Assembly (NCBI RefSeq): GCF_021173085.1
Contig: NZ_CP076413.1
Coordinates: forward strand, 3,127,501-3,191,500
DNA length: 64,000 nt
Source: Ralstonia wenshanensis
GTDB lineage: Bacteria > Pseudomonadota > Gammaproteobacteria > Burkholderiales > Burkholderiaceae
Direction: 5' to 3'
Part shown: positions 51,249 through 61,488 of the stretch, piece after piece
How positions within the stretch are numbered: position 1 is the first letter of the stretch
Layout of the letters: every line of letters starts with the position of its first letter
Translations under genes and position numbers: made by a program
The notes under the pieces: generated by a model
Databases searched by the model: none
Seen by the model: the letters and a program-made list of their open reading frames with translations, nothing else
What the model was told of the DNA's origin: nothing

Positions 51249-52763
51249 TCAGACCACTTTGGAGTAGCGCGGGACGAAGGTGACGGGCTTGCCCTCGGCT
51301 TCCACCGCGCGCTCCGTGCCTGCCTCGCGCAGGTGCGCATCGAACACCATCGCGATGCGGCGCACCAGGAGCCGCCCTTGCGGCGTGATGACGATACGCT
51401 CGTCGCCCACCCTCACCAGCCCGGCTTCCTCCAGCGGCGCCAGCGCCTGCAGCTCGTTCGCAAAGCTGCGCTTGAAGTCCAGTCCGTGGCGCGCACCGAA
51501 TGCGCGCATGTTCAATTCGAACCCGCACATCAACTCGCCAATCAGCGCGCGGCGCACGTGATCGTCCGGCGTGAGCGACATGCCGCGCAGCACGGCCAAC
51601 TCTCCCGCATCGATGCGTGCGTAGTACGCGTCGAGATCCTTCTCGTTCTGCGCATACACATCGCCCACGCGGCTAATCGCGGACACGCCGAACGCCAGCA
51701 TGTCGCAATCGGCGTGCGTGGAATAGCCCTGGAAATTGCGCTGCAGCCGCCCTTCCCGCTGCGCGATGGCAAGTGCATCGTCAGGCCGTGCGAAGTGATC
51801 CATGCCGATGTAGACGTAGCCCTCGGCAACGAGGCGCTCCACCGTCATTGCCAGGAGGTCGAGCTTTTCGTCGGCGGTGGGCAGCGTAAGCATGTCGATG
51901 CGGCGCTGCGCCTTGAACAGGTGCGGCAGGTGCGCATAGCTGTAGACGGAAAGCCGATCAGGCGCCATCTCCAGCACGCGGTCGAGCGTTGCGTTGAACG
52001 TTTTGGTGCGCTGATACGGCAGGCCGTAGATCAGGTCGAAGCTGATCGACTCGAAGCCCAGCCGCCGCGCCGTGTCGACCACGCGACGTGTCTCTTCCAC
52101 GCTCTGGATGCGGTGGACCGCGCGCTGAACGTCGGGGTCAAAGTCTTGGATGCCGAGGCTCGCACGGTTGAAGCCGATCTCGGCCAGCACTTCAAGCGTG
52201 GCGTCGTCGGCGTGGCGCGGGTCGAGTTCGACGGAGATCTCGCCATCGCTGGCCAGGTCGAAATGCTGCCGTGTGGCGGCCATCACGGCGCGCATCTCAT
52301 CGTGCGCTAGGAACGTAGGCGTGCCGCCGCCCCAATGCAATTGCGTCACGCGGCGCAGTGGGCCAATCTGGTTGGCCACCATCGCCATCTCGCGGGCAAG
52401 GGTTTCAACGTAGCGTGCGCTGCGCGAGCGATCCTTTGTGATGACCTTGTTGCAGCCGCAGTAGTAGCAAAGGTTCGCGCAGAACGGCAGGTGCATGTAC
52501 AGCGACAGCGGGGCATGCAGCGCGGGTGCAATCGCCGCGCGACGGTGCAAGGCGTCGAGGTAATCGGCGTTACCGAATTTGTTGTGAAAGCGGTCGGCGG
52601 TCGGGTACGAGGTGTAGCGCGGGCCGTGCGTATCAAAGAGCTCCGCGAGCTCGCGCACCTGCGGCGCCGACCAGCGGAAGGCGGTGTCATTTGCGGCGGA
52701 CGGATCGTCGGCCGGCTTGGCGAACGGAAACATGGGGCGGTTCTTGTGGGGGCGATGGCTCAT
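51249..52763 (-). CDS. hemN: Oxygen-independent coproporphyrinogen III oxidase
   Basis: A 504-residue radical-SAM enzyme of haem synthesis that decarboxylates coproporphyrinogen III without oxygen. The iron-sulfur ligands are Cys95, Cys99 and Cys102 in [16 protein letters not shown], with Cys104 also conserved. Other motifs are [31 protein letters not shown] and [20 protein letters not shown]. The HemN C-terminal domain is complete. Start at 52763 or 52733; neither has a strong ribosome site. It converges with pyk. Confidence 0.94.
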   Translation of the reverse strand: MSHRPHKNRPMFPFAKPADDPSAANDTAFRWSAPQVRELAELFDTHGPRYTSYPTADRFHNKFGNADYLDALHRRAAIAPALHAPLSLYMHLPFCANLCYYCGCNKVITKDRSRSARYVETLAREMAMVANQIGPLRRVTQLHWGGGTPTFLAHDEMRAVMAATRQHFDLASDGEISVELDPRHADDATLEVLAEIGFNRASLGIQDFDPDVQRAVHRIQSVEETRRVVDTARRLGFESISFDLIYGLPYQRTKTFNATLDRVLEMAPDRLSVYSYAHLPHLFKAQRRIDMLTLPTADEKLDLLAMTVERLVAEGYVYIGMDHFARPDDALAIAQREGRLQRNFQGYSTHADCDMLAFGVSAISRVGDVYAQNEKDLDAYYARIDAGELAVLRGMSLTPDDHVRRALIGELMCGFELNMRAFGARHGLDFKRSFANELQALAPLEEAGLVRVGDERIVITPQGRLLVRRIAMVFDAHLREAGTERAVEAEGKPVTFVPRYSKVV

Positions 52764-52906
52764 CCTAAAACTGCGATGTGCGCGCCGCGTTGATGTGTGT
52801 CAACGTCGGTCGATGCCTGTCCCAAAGCGTTGCGTGCTGCACGCGGGCCGTCACGATGGCACAACAGCGCTGGCCTTCGACGGTGTTTTCAGGGTTTTGG
52901 GTTGTT

Positions 52907-53422
52907 GGTGCATCCCTTGTTTCATCCCCTGCCGGGGCTGACTCACTTTCTTTGGTCTTGCCCAAAGAAAGTAAGCAAAGAAATGCGCGCCCGAGATGGC
53001 GACTTCCCCTTGAATTTATGTCGCAGGGAGGGAGGGGAGGCAAACTCGCTGCGCTCAGACAGCCTCCCCTCTTTTTCCTCCCTGCAACAGAAATTCAAGG
53101 CGCCATCTAGGGCAGGGAAAGTCCAAAGACAAAAGCCGCACCATCTAAGCGCACGCCCAAACGACAAAGGCCAACCGCGCGATTGGTTGGCCTTTCTCTT
53201 TTGACGTTGAGCCCTAGATGGCGCCTTGAATTTGCGTAAGCGGGCGGAAAAAAGGTGGGGAACTGTCTGAGCGCAGCGAGTTTTCCCCACCTCCGCCCGG
53301 TTACGAAAATTCAAGGAGGCTTTCGCCATCTCGGGCGCGCCTTTCTTTTGCTTACTTTTCTTTGGCAAGACAAAGAAAAGTGAGTCGGTCCCGGCAGGGA
53401 ACGAAAGGGGGATGGACCACCA
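52907..53422. repeat. Long nested inverted-repeat element, copy 4 (core type I)
   Basis: Architecture and core are like copy 1, including AAAGGCCAACC/GGTTGGCCTTT (53166-53195) followed by CTCTTTT. The stems differ from copy 1 but still pair: left inner hairpin GCAGGGAGG/CCTCCCTGC and GGGGAGGC/GCCTCCCC; right GCGGGCGGA/TCCGCCCG and GGTGGGGA/TCCCCACC. It lies between hemN (transcribed away) and the end of rep. Confidence 0.85.
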
Positions 53423-53443
53423 ACGCAAAAACCAAAAACCCAA

Positions 53444-55564
53444 TCACGAAACCACCGGCTTCTTAGCCGCCAGCAACCCTTTCAACGCCCCCAACCGGTC
53501 CTTCGGCGACATCGCTGGCATCGTGTCCTCCGGCGTCGGCCCCGCGTCTTCGCCAAGCTTCATCTCGGCGATATAGCGCGACGGCTCACACACCACCGTC
53601 TCGCGCGCACGCTTGCGCTTCTTGCACCAGCTGATATGCAGGCTGCGCTGTGCCCGCGTAATGCCCACATACATCAGCCGCCGCTCTTCTTCGATCTTCT
53701 CGTCGGTCAGGTCGTCGTCTTCGCGGCAATGCGGGAGGATGCCTTCCTCCACGCCCACCAGGAACACGTGCGGATACTCCAGCCCCTTGCTCGCATGCAG
53801 CGTGGACAGGCGCACCGCATCCGGGTCCTCTTCCTTGCCTTCGAGCATGCTGATCAGCGCGATGGTCTGCGTGAGTTCCAGCAGGTTCTTGCCAGTGTCC
53901 ATCAGGCCATCGGCGTTATCGAAACCGGTGGCCACTTCGTCATCGTCCTTCTCGGGCTTGGTGCCCTTGCGCTTGAGCCAGTCGAGGAACTCCAGCACGT
54001 TGGTCCACTTGTTCTGCGCCTGGCGCTCGTCGTAGGTGTCGTACAGGTAGGCCTCGTAGTGGATGCCTTCCATCATCTCGTCGAGCAGCGTGGCGGCCGG
54101 CTCCTTCGCAGCGCGGTCGGACAAGCGCACGATGAATTCGCAGAACACCCGCAGCGGCTCCAACTGGCGCGGCGCGAGTTGCGCTTCGATACCGCCCATC
54201 ATCGCCGCCTCGAACAGCGACACCTTGGCCTGCCCCGCGAACGAACCCAGCACTTCCAGCGTCGCATTGCCCACGCCGCGCTTGGGCGTGGTGATGGCGC
54301 GAATGAACGCAGGATCATCATCCGCATTGGCAATCAGCCGCAGGTAGGCGCACAGGTCCTTGATCTCCGCCTTGTCAAAAAAGCTCTGCCCGCCCGAGAG
54401 CACATACGGAATGCGCTCGCGGCGCAGGATCTGCTCGAACAGGCGCGCCTGGAAGTTGCCGCGATACAGGATCGCGTAATCGCGAAACTGCGCGCGACGC
54501 TCGAACTTGTGGGCAGAGAGTTTGAAGACCACGCTCTCGGCTTCGTGCTCTTCGTCATTGGCGCTCGTCACGTTGATGGCGTCGCCCATGCCGTGCTCGC
54601 TCCACAGCGTCTTCTCGAACAGCTTCGGGTTCTGCGCGATCACGGCGTTGGCCGCGTTCAGGATGCGCACCGTGGAGCGGTAGTTCTGCTCCAGCTTGAT
54701 GACCTTCAGGTTCGGGAAATCCGTCTGCAGCAGCTTGAGGTTGTCGAGCGTGGCGCCGCGCCAACCGTAGATGGCCTGATCGTCGTCGCCCACCGCCGTG
54801 AAGGCCGGCGCCCGCAGGTGCGAACCACCCGCCAGCAGCTTCAGCAGCTGGTACTGGCAGGCGTTGGTGTCCTGATATTCATCGACGAGGAAGTAGCGCA
54901 GGCGGTTCTGCCACTTCAGCCGCACCTCTTCATTGCGGGCGAACAGCTCGGCAGGAATGCGGATCAGGTCGTCAAAGTCCACCGCCTGATACGCGTGCAG
55001 CGTCGCAACGTAATTGCGGTAGACGAGCGCCGCCTGGTGGTCATCGACGTTGTTGTTGGCGAGCGCCTCGGCAATCGCGGTGTCCGGGTCGACGAGACCG
55101 TTCTTCCACAGCGAGATCGTGCTCTGCACGCGGCGGATCAACTGCTTGTCGGTCGTCGCCAGTTGCTCCTGGATCATCCCGAAGCAATCGTCCGAATCCA
55201 TGATCGAGAAACGCGGCTTGAGGCCCACATGCTCGGCCTCAGCCCGCAAGATCTGCACGCCCAGCGAGTGGAAGGTACAGACCGTCAACTGCTTGATGGG
55301 AATGCGCTTGCCGTCTTCGCGTGTCTTGCCGTCCATCAGCTTGGCCACACGCTCCTGCATTTCCTTGGCCGCCTTGTTGGTAAACGTAACGGCGGCGATG
55401 TGCTTGGGCTCGAAGCCCTTGTCCAGGATCAGGTGCGCGATCTTCTGCGTGATCACGCGCGTCTTGCCCGAGCCTGCCCCGGCAAGCACCAGGCAGGGGC
55501 CGTCGAGGTAATGCACACCTTCGGATTGGGCAGCATTGAGCCCGTGGGCGAGACCGGAAGACAT
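53444..55564 (-). CDS. rep: ATP-dependent DNA helicase Rep (UvrD family)
   Basis: A 706-residue superfamily 1 helicase, moving 3' to 5' on DNA and helping forks past obstacles. Motifs in order: GLNAAQSEGV (Q motif), LAGAGSGKTRVI (Walker A), VDEYQDTN (Walker B), VGDDDQAIYGWRGA, LEQNYRSTVRIL, STLHASKGLEYPHVFLVGVE and YVGITRAQRSL. Length and the C-terminus are closer to Rep than to UvrD. The start at 55564 is chosen by alignment with the Q motif; upstream in-frame codons look non-coding. The stop is 21 bp from repeat copy 4. Confidence 0.92.
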   Translation of the reverse strand: MSSGLAHGLNAAQSEGVHYLDGPCLVLAGAGSGKTRVITQKIAHLILDKGFEPKHIAAVTFTNKAAKEMQERVAKLMDGKTREDGKRIPIKQLTVCTFHSLGVQILRAEAEHVGLKPRFSIMDSDDCFGMIQEQLATTDKQLIRRVQSTISLWKNGLVDPDTAIAEALANNNVDDHQAALVYRNYVATLHAYQAVDFDDLIRIPAELFARNEEVRLKWQNRLRYFLVDEYQDTNACQYQLLKLLAGGSHLRAPAFTAVGDDDQAIYGWRGATLDNLKLLQTDFPNLKVIKLEQNYRSTVRILNAANAVIAQNPKLFEKTLWSEHGMGDAINVTSANDEEHEAESVVFKLSAHKFERRAQFRDYAILYRGNFQARLFEQILRRERIPYVLSGGQSFFDKAEIKDLCAYLRLIANADDDPAFIRAITTPKRGVGNATLEVLGSFAGQAKVSLFEAAMMGGIEAQLAPRQLEPLRVFCEFIVRLSDRAAKEPAATLLDEMMEGIHYEAYLYDTYDERQAQNKWTNVLEFLDWLKRKGTKPEKDDDEVATGFDNADGLMDTGKNLLELTQTIALISMLEGKEEDPDAVRLSTLHASKGLEYPHVFLVGVEEGILPHCREDDDLTDEKIEEERRLMYVGITRAQRSLHISWCKKRKRARETVVCEPSRYIAEMKLGEDAGPTPEDTMPAMSPKDRLGALKGLLAAKKPVVS

Positions 55565-55838
55565 GGGGAACAGGCAGAAGAAAAAGCAGGCGGGAACGAC
55601 AGCGGAGGGCGATGGTAGCACGGCGTCTTTGCATCGATCGGGCCGGTGCCGCGCCACCCGCGTGGGGCCCCACGGACGTGCTCGACACTGCACCGAATGC
55701 GTTTGCGCCCCCCGCTTTTCGCACCGGCGTTACACCGCTTACGCGCCGTTACACGAACCCCGTAAGCGGCCGGGCGCGGCACGCCGTTATGGACGGGACA
55801 GCGGCTGAATCGGTCGGCCGCCCACCGGAGAAACCACC

Positions 55839-56165
55839 ATGCACCGCATTGTTAAAGCCCTGGCCGTTACCGCCGTCGCCCTGTCTGCCACCACCGGCGC
55901 CTTCGCCCAAACGCAGTGGCAAAAAGACCACCCGCGCCGCGCCGAGGTCAACCACCGCCTTGCCAACCAGAACAGGCGCATCCACAACGAAGTGAAGGAA
56001 GGCGAGATCACCAAGGGCCAGGCGCGCCAGCTGCACCGGGAAGACCACCAGATTCGCCAGGAAGAGCGCGACATGGCGGCTCAGAATGGCGGCGGCATCA
56101 CCAAGCAGGAGCAGCGGACGCTGAACCAGCAGGAAAACCAAGTCAGCCGCCAGATCGGCAAGTAA
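55839..56165 (+). CDS. Small exported helical protein
   Basis: A 108-residue protein with a signal peptide (ALAVTAVALSATTGAFA, cleaved before QTQWQKDH) and a CGGAGAAACC ribosome site. The mature chain is highly charged and Q/N/R-rich: HPRRAEVNHRLANQNRRIHN, then EITKGQARQLHREDHQIRQE and TKQEQRTLNQQENQVSRQIG. It is likely to form long helices. Similar small periplasmic proteins are common in Burkholderiales with no known role. A strong hairpin follows. Confidence 0.85.
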   Translation: MHRIVKALAVTAVALSATTGAFAQTQWQKDHPRRAEVNHRLANQNRRIHNEVKEGEITKGQARQLHREDHQIRQEERDMAAQNGGGITKQEQRTLNQQENQVSRQIGK

Positions 56166-56196
56166 GCCAGAGCACGACCCGCCAACACCCGCACTC

Positions 56197-56249
56197 CGGC
56201 CACACCCTTGGAGCTTGGCGACCCCGCCAGCGCCCCGAGGGTGTGGCCG
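56197..56249 (+). terminator. Terminator after the small exported protein
   Basis: Perfect 12-bp stem CGGCCACACCCT / AGGGTGTGGCCG with a 29-base loop followed by TTGTCTTT, starting 32 bp after the stop. Confidence 0.75.
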
Positions 56250-56252
56250 TTG

Positions 56253-56315
56253 TCTTTGGCGCAAGACAAAGAAAAGTGAGTCAGCCCCGGCGGGGGATGA
56301 AACAAGGGATGCACC
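56253..56315. repeat. Solo right arm of the long inverted-repeat element
   Basis: TCTTTGGCGCAAGACAAAGA onwards to AACAAGGGATGCACC matches the right outer arm of copies 1-4 (GGCAAGACAAAGAAAAGTGAGT, given here in part). The inner hairpins and the left arm are missing. It joins directly to the terminator at 56197-56249. Confidence 0.75.
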
Positions 56316-56403
56316 AAAAAACGAAAACAAACTCTTTCGGCAAAAACCGCCGAATCCCCCCCAATTGACAATCCCATCCCCCTTCCGTACATTCGCGCCA
56401 TCC

Positions 56404-56632
56404 ATCCGGGAGAGCGTGCCCGCCGTATACGGCAAGGCGCCGCCGAAGGGGTAGCACCCGAAAACTCTCAGGCATCCAGGACCGGGCGGATCGGCGGACA
56501 TGCGTCCGACCGCACTCTGGAGAGCTGGCGCCGCACGACCACTGCGGGCGCCCACCGAAGGGGCTCACGAACGGCGCGCACCGCTATGCGCCCCGCTTCG
56601 CAATCTCTCAGGTACCAAGGACAGAGGGGCCA
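56404..56632 (+). promoter_or_regulatory. Tandem glycine riboswitch
   Basis: Two aptamers in series. The first (56404-56492) has GGGAGAGCG, CGCCGAAGGGG and ACTCTCAGGCATCCAGGACC. The second (56511-56632) has CTGGAGAG, CACCGAAGGGGC and ATCTCTCAGGTACCAAGGAC followed by AGAGG. These are the hallmark words of the gcvT RNA. Glycine binding to the tandem switches on glycine cleavage genes; here it precedes gcvTHP by 131 bp. Confidence 0.95.
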
Positions 56633-56635
56633 TCT

Positions 56636-56704
56636 GCGCAGCTTGTTGATCTTCATGGCGTCACCATGAGGGATCAGGCTGCGCGGGTGGCCTTTTTGCT
56701 TTTC
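56636..56704 (+). terminator. Expression-platform terminator of the glycine riboswitch
   Basis: A long interrupted stem, GCGCAGC / GCTGCGC outside, GATC/GATC and CATGG/CCATG inside, is followed by GGTGGCCTTTTTGCTTTT. It begins four bases after the second aptamer, so glycine binding can plausibly prevent its formation and let transcription enter gcvT. Confidence 0.75.
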
Positions 56705-56763
56705 TGGTTCCCGATCCATGCGCCGCGCCCAAGCCACGGCGGCGCGCTCAGCCGAGAGATTCC

Positions 56764-57891
56764 ATGACGCTCCAACACACGCCGCTCAATGCCATCCACC
56801 GCTCGCTGGGCGCCCGCATGGTCGACTTTGGCGGCTGGGACATGCCCGTCAACTACGGCTCCCAGATCGAAGAGCACCACGCCGTGCGCCAAGACGCCGG
56901 CATCTTCGACGTCTCGCACATGTGCGTGGTCGACCTCACCGGCGCGCGCGTGCGCGACTTCCTGCGTGGGCTGCTCGCCAACAACGTCGACAAGCTGCAG
57001 ACGCCGGGCAAGGCGCTCTACAGCTGCATGCTCAACCCCAAGGGTGGCGTGATCGACGACCTGATCGTCTACTTCTTCCGCGAAGACTGGTTCCGCCTGG
57101 TGGTCAATGCCGGCACCGCGCCGACGGATTTGGAATGGATCGTCGCGCAGAACGCCGCCGCCGGCACCGACGTGACCATCACGCCGCGCCGCTCCGACAA
57201 CAACGCGGGCGCCGAGCCGCTGGGCATCCTGGCCGTGCAGGGCCCGAACGCGCGTGCCAAGACCTACGCCGCGCTGCCCGGCACGCAGGCCGTGGGCGAT
57301 GCGCTCAAGCCGTTCAACGCGGGCTTCGTCACCGTGGAAAACGTGGGCGAGATCATGTTGGCCCGCACCGGCTACACCGGTGAAGACGGTTTCGAACTCG
57401 TCGTCCCGGCCTCGCAGATCGCTGGCGTCTGGGAGCGCCTGCTGCAGGCCGGCGTGCGCCCGGCAGGCCTGGGCGCGCGCGACACGCTGCGCCTGGAAGC
57501 CGGCATGAACCTCTACGGCCAGGACATGGACGAGCACGTGTCGCCGCTCGACGCTGGCCTCGCCTGGACGGTCGACCTGCAAAGCGAACGCGACTTCACC
57601 GGCAAGGCCGCGCTGCAAGCCGGTGGCCAGCGCGAACAGTTCGTCGGCCTGATCCTGCGCGACAAGGGCGGCGTGCTGCGCGCCCACCAGAAGGTCATCA
57701 CCGCTGCCGGTGACGGCGAGATCACCAGCGGCACGTTCAGCCCGAGCCTGTCGCTCTCCATCGCACTGGCGCGCCTGCCGAAGGACGTGGCCATCGGCAC
57801 CGACGTGCAGGTCGAAATTCGCGACCGCAAGTTGACCGCGACTGTGGTTAAACTGCCGTTCGTGCGCAATGGCAAGGCGCTGGTCAGCTGA
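56764..57891 (+). CDS. gcvT: Aminomethyltransferase (glycine cleavage T protein)
   Basis: A 375-residue folate-dependent enzyme. It takes the aminomethyl group from lipoylated GcvH, forms methylene-tetrahydrofolate and releases ammonia. Motifs: [36 protein letters not shown] (catalytic Asp), [20 protein letters not shown] and [15 protein letters not shown], then [20 protein letters not shown]. First gene after the riboswitch. Confidence 0.96.
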   Translation: MTLQHTPLNAIHRSLGARMVDFGGWDMPVNYGSQIEEHHAVRQDAGIFDVSHMCVVDLTGARVRDFLRGLLANNVDKLQTPGKALYSCMLNPKGGVIDDLIVYFFREDWFRLVVNAGTAPTDLEWIVAQNAAAGTDVTITPRRSDNNAGAEPLGILAVQGPNARAKTYAALPGTQAVGDALKPFNAGFVTVENVGEIMLARTGYTGEDGFELVVPASQIAGVWERLLQAGVRPAGLGARDTLRLEAGMNLYGQDMDEHVSPLDAGLAWTVDLQSERDFTGKAALQAGGQREQFVGLILRDKGGVLRAHQKVITAAGDGEITSGTFSPSLSLSIALARLPKDVAIGTDVQVEIRDRKLTATVVKLPFVRNGKALVS

Positions 57892-57938
57892 ACACCGAAT
57901 CTGCATTCCCCAATACCCATCTTCCGGAGAAACCTTTC

Positions 57939-58319
57939 ATGAGCAACGTCCCCGCCGATCTGAAGTACACCGAACACGACGAGTGGATCCGCGTTGAAGC
58001 CGACGGCACGCTGACCATCGGCATCACCGACTTCGCGCAGGACGCGCTGGGCGACATCGTCTTCCTGGAACTGCCGGACGCTGGTCGCGCAGTCGCCAAG
58101 GACGAGGCGATTGCCGTGGTCGAATCGGTCAAGGCCGCCTCCGACATCTACGCCCCCGTCTCGGGCGAGATCATCGCCAACAACGCCGACGCCGCGGGTG
58201 CGCCCGAGTCGGTCAACGCCGGCGCCTACGAGGCCTGGCTGTTCAAGATCAAGCCGACCAACGCCGACGATGTGAACGCGCTGATGTCGGCCGAGCAGTA
58301 CGCCGCCAAGATCGGCTAA
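57939..58319 (+). CDS. gcvH: Glycine cleavage H protein
   Basis: A 126-residue carrier protein. The lipoyl-lysine is Lys65 in [20 protein letters not shown]; the acidic environment ([13 protein letters not shown]) is conserved. It shuttles the aminomethyl group from GcvP to GcvT. CCGGAGAAACC precedes its ATG, 47 bp after gcvT. Confidence 0.97.
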   Translation: MSNVPADLKYTEHDEWIRVEADGTLTIGITDFAQDALGDIVFLELPDAGRAVAKDEAIAVVESVKAASDIYAPVSGEIIANNADAAGAPESVNAGAYEAWLFKIKPTNADDVNALMSAEQYAAKIG

Positions 58320-58386
58320 GCCGGTCACCGAAGCCGATGTGCCTGACCCGCACATCGGCGCTTTGCCTGAATTTCGAGCCCTTGCC

Positions 58387-61326
58387 ATGAACGCTCCGCA
58401 CCCCGCTTCCTCGGCGCTTGCTGCCGAACGCCCCACCCTCGCCGCCCTGGAGGCGTGCGACGCCTTCGCGCACCGCCACATCGGCCCGTCGCCGGAAGAG
58501 CAAGCGCAGATGCTTGCTGCACTTGGTTTTGATAGCCGCGCCAAGCTGATCGACGCCGTGATCCCGCCCGCCATCCGCCGCCAGGACGGCATGCCGCTGG
58601 GTGAATTCACGCAGCCGCTGACCGAAGAAGCGGCGCTGGCCAAGCTGCGCGGCATCGCGGGGCAGAACCGCGTGGTCAAGAGCCTAATCGGCCAGGGCTA
58701 CTACGGCACGCATACGCCGGGCGTCATCCTGCGCAACATCCTCGAGAACCCGGCTTGGTACACGGCCTACACGCCGTATCAGCCGGAAATCTCGCAAGGC
58801 CGCCTGGAAGCGATGCTGAATTTCCAGCAGATGGTGATCGACCTGACGGCCATGGACATCGCCAATGCGTCGATGCTGGACGAAGCGACCGCCGCTGCTG
58901 AAGCCATGACGCTGCTGCAGCGCATCGGCAAGTCGAAGTCGACCGTGTTCTTCGTGGCCGACGACGTGCTGCCGCAAACGCTGGAAGTCATTCGCACGCG
59001 CGCCGAGCCGATCGGCGTGCAGGTGGTGACCGGCCCGGCGGCCGACGCTGCCAAGCACGACGCGTTCGGCGTGCTGCTGCAATACCCGGGCGCCAACGGT
59101 GCGCTCCTGGGCGATCTGGCGACGTACCAGGCGCTGACCGATGCCGTGCACGCCGCCGGCGGTCTGGTCGTGGCCGCCGCCGACCTGCTGGCGCTCACGC
59201 TGCTGGCTGCGCCGGGCGAATGGGGCGCCGACGTGGTGATCGGCAACACGCAGCGCTTTGGCGTGCCGTTTGGCTTCGGCGGCCCGCACGCCGGTTACAT
59301 GGCCGTGCGCGATGCGTTCAAGCGCTCGATGCCGGGCCGCTTGGTCGGCGTGACGATCGATGCGCAGGGCAACCCGGCTTACCGCCTCGCACTGCAGACG
59401 CGCGAGCAGCACATCCGCCGCGAGAAGGCCACCTCGAACATCTGTACCGCGCAGGTGCTGCTGGGCGTGATGGCATCGATGTACGCCGTCTACCACGGCC
59501 CGCAAGGCCTGAAGCGCATCGCCCAGCGCGTGCACCGCCTGACCGCCACGCTGGCCGCCGGCCTGCGCGCGATCGGCTACACGCTGGAAGCCGACGCGTT
59601 CTTCGACACGCTGACCGTCGCCACCGGCGCGCGCACCGCCAACCTGCACATCGCTGCGCAGGCGCACGGCATCAACCTGCGCCAGATCGACGACACCCGC
59701 CTGGGCATCTCGCTGGACGAGACGGTCACGCGCGCCGATGTCGTGGCGCTGTGGGAAGTCTTCGCGCACGCCGCCCACGCCGCCGCGCCGGACTTCGACC
59801 AGACCGAAGCGGGCGTGGCCGATGCGTATCCGGCATCGCTGGTGCGCCAGAGCGCGTACCTGACGCACCCGGTGTTCAACGCACACCACTCCGAGCACGA
59901 AATGCTGCGCTACCTGCGCAGCTTGGCCGACAAGGATCTCGCGCTGGACCGCACGATGATCCCGCTGGGCTCATGCACGATGAAGCTCAACGCCACCGCA
60001 GAAATGCTGCCGGTGACGTGGCCCGAGTTTTCGAACATCCACCCCTTCGCACCGGCCGACCAGACCGTCGGCTACCGCGAAATGATCGACCAGCTCGAGC
60101 AGATGCTGTGCGCCGCCACCGGCTACGCCGCCGTGAGCCTGCAGCCGAATGCCGGCTCGCAGGGCGAATACGCCGGTCTGCTGATCATCCACGCCTACCA
60201 CGCCAGCCGCGGCGAAGCGCACCGCAACGTGTGCCTGATCCCGTCGTCGGCGCACGGCACGAACCCCGCATCGGCGCAGATGGCCGGCATGCAGGTCGTC
60301 GTCGTGGCGTGCGATGAGCGCGGCAACGTCGACCTGGCCGATCTGGAGAAGAAGGCCGCCGAGCACAGCAAGAACCTGGCGGCGATCATGATCACCTATC
60401 CGTCCACGCACGGCGTGTTCGAGGAAGGCGTGAAGCGCGTCTGCGAAATCGTGCACAGCCACGGCGGTCAGGTGTACGTGGACGGCGCCAACATGAACGC
60501 CATGGTCGGCACCGCCGCACCGGGCCACTTCGGCGGCGACGTCTCGCACCTGAACCTGCACAAGACGTTCTGCATTCCGCACGGCGGCGGCGGTCCGGGC
60601 GTGGGTCCGGTGGCCGTAGGCGCGCACCTCGCGCCGTTCCTGCCCGGCCGCGCGGCTTCGGGTGAAGACGGCAGCCAGAACATCGGCAACGTGTCGGCTG
60701 CGGCATTCGGCTCGGCGTCGATCCTGCCGATCTCGTGGATGTACATCGCGATGATGGGCGCCGCGGGCCTGACCGCCGCCACCGAGACGGCCATCCTGTC
60801 GGCCAACTACGTGGCCAAGCGTCTCGCACCGTACTACCCGGTGCTGTACACGGGCGCGCACGACCTGGTGGCGCACGAGTGCATTCTCGACATCCGCCCG
60901 CTGCAGAAGGAATCTGGCATCAGCAACGAAGACATCGCCAAGCGCCTGATGGACTTCGGCTTCCACGCACCGACGATGAGCTTCCCGGTGCCGGGCACGC
61001 TGATGATCGAGCCGACCGAGAGCGAGCCGAAGGTGGAGCTCGACCGCTTCATCGACGCGATGATCGCCATCCGTGGCGAAGTCGACAAGGTGATCTCGGG
61101 CGAATTCGACCGCGAAGACAACCCGCTCAAGCACGCCCCGCACACCGCCGCTGTGGTGATGGCCGACGACTGGTCGCACAAGTACACGCGTGAGCAGGCC
61201 GCCTACCCGGTGGCATCGCTGCGCAAGCAAAAGTACTGGCCGCCGGTCGGCCGTGCCGACAACGTCTACGGCGATCGCAACCTGTTCTGCGCCTGCGTGC
61301 CGATGAGCGAGTACGCGCAGGACTGA
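58387..61326 (+). CDS. gcvP: Glycine dehydrogenase (decarboxylating), P protein
   Basis: A 979-residue homodimeric-type P protein (both halves fused) that decarboxylates glycine and loads the aminomethyl group onto GcvH. Motifs: [20 protein letters not shown] at the start, [16 protein letters not shown], and the pyridoxal phosphate lysine in [18 protein letters not shown]. The start at 58387 gives the family N-terminus; 58339 would add 16 residues. Confidence 0.96.
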   Translation: MNAPHPASSALAAERPTLAALEACDAFAHRHIGPSPEEQAQMLAALGFDSRAKLIDAVIPPAIRRQDGMPLGEFTQPLTEEAALAKLRGIAGQNRVVKSLIGQGYYGTHTPGVILRNILENPAWYTAYTPYQPEISQGRLEAMLNFQQMVIDLTAMDIANASMLDEATAAAEAMTLLQRIGKSKSTVFFVADDVLPQTLEVIRTRAEPIGVQVVTGPAADAAKHDAFGVLLQYPGANGALLGDLATYQALTDAVHAAGGLVVAAADLLALTLLAAPGEWGADVVIGNTQRFGVPFGFGGPHAGYMAVRDAFKRSMPGRLVGVTIDAQGNPAYRLALQTREQHIRREKATSNICTAQVLLGVMASMYAVYHGPQGLKRIAQRVHRLTATLAAGLRAIGYTLEADAFFDTLTVATGARTANLHIAAQAHGINLRQIDDTRLGISLDETVTRADVVALWEVFAHAAHAAAPDFDQTEAGVADAYPASLVRQSAYLTHPVFNAHHSEHEMLRYLRSLADKDLALDRTMIPLGSCTMKLNATAEMLPVTWPEFSNIHPFAPADQTVGYREMIDQLEQMLCAATGYAAVSLQPNAGSQGEYAGLLIIHAYHASRGEAHRNVCLIPSSAHGTNPASAQMAGMQVVVVACDERGNVDLADLEKKAAEHSKNLAAIMITYPSTHGVFEEGVKRVCEIVHSHGGQVYVDGANMNAMVGTAAPGHFGGDVSHLNLHKTFCIPHGGGGPGVGPVAVGAHLAPFLPGRAASGEDGSQNIGNVSAAAFGSASILPISWMYIAMMGAAGLTAATETAILSANYVAKRLAPYYPVLYTGAHDLVAHECILDIRPLQKESGISNEDIAKRLMDFGFHAPTMSFPVPGTLMIEPTESEPKVELDRFIDAMIAIRGEVDKVISGEFDREDNPLKHAPHTAAVVMADDWSHKYTREQAAYPVASLRKQKYWPPVGRADNVYGDRNLFCACVPMSEYAQD

Positions 61327-61349
61327 TGCCCCTCGAAGTGAGATGAACG

Positions 61350-61378
61350 CGGCGGCGGGACGGCATGCTCCGCCGCCG
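61350..61378 (+). terminator. Probable terminator of gcvTHP
   Basis: GC-rich stem CGGCGGCGGGA / TCCGCCGCCG with a short loop, 24 bp after gcvP. There is no T-run, so it may need Rho. Confidence 0.45.
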
Positions 61379-61488
61379 TGTCATATGTAACGTGGCGCAA
61401 CCCCTGTAACCTGCTCTCACAGCCGCTGTTTTCAGAGTTCCTCGCCGTTTATGGTGACGACAGTTCACCCGATCGACGAGAGCCTGCC

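Noticed and set aside
53636-55618. A 660-codon plus-strand reading frame opposite rep
   Set aside because: Antisense artefact of high GC third positions; the helicase motifs on the other strand are complete.
56281-56568. Minus-strand frames across the glycine riboswitch
   Set aside because: The region folds as a well-known riboswitch; frames there have no ribosome site.
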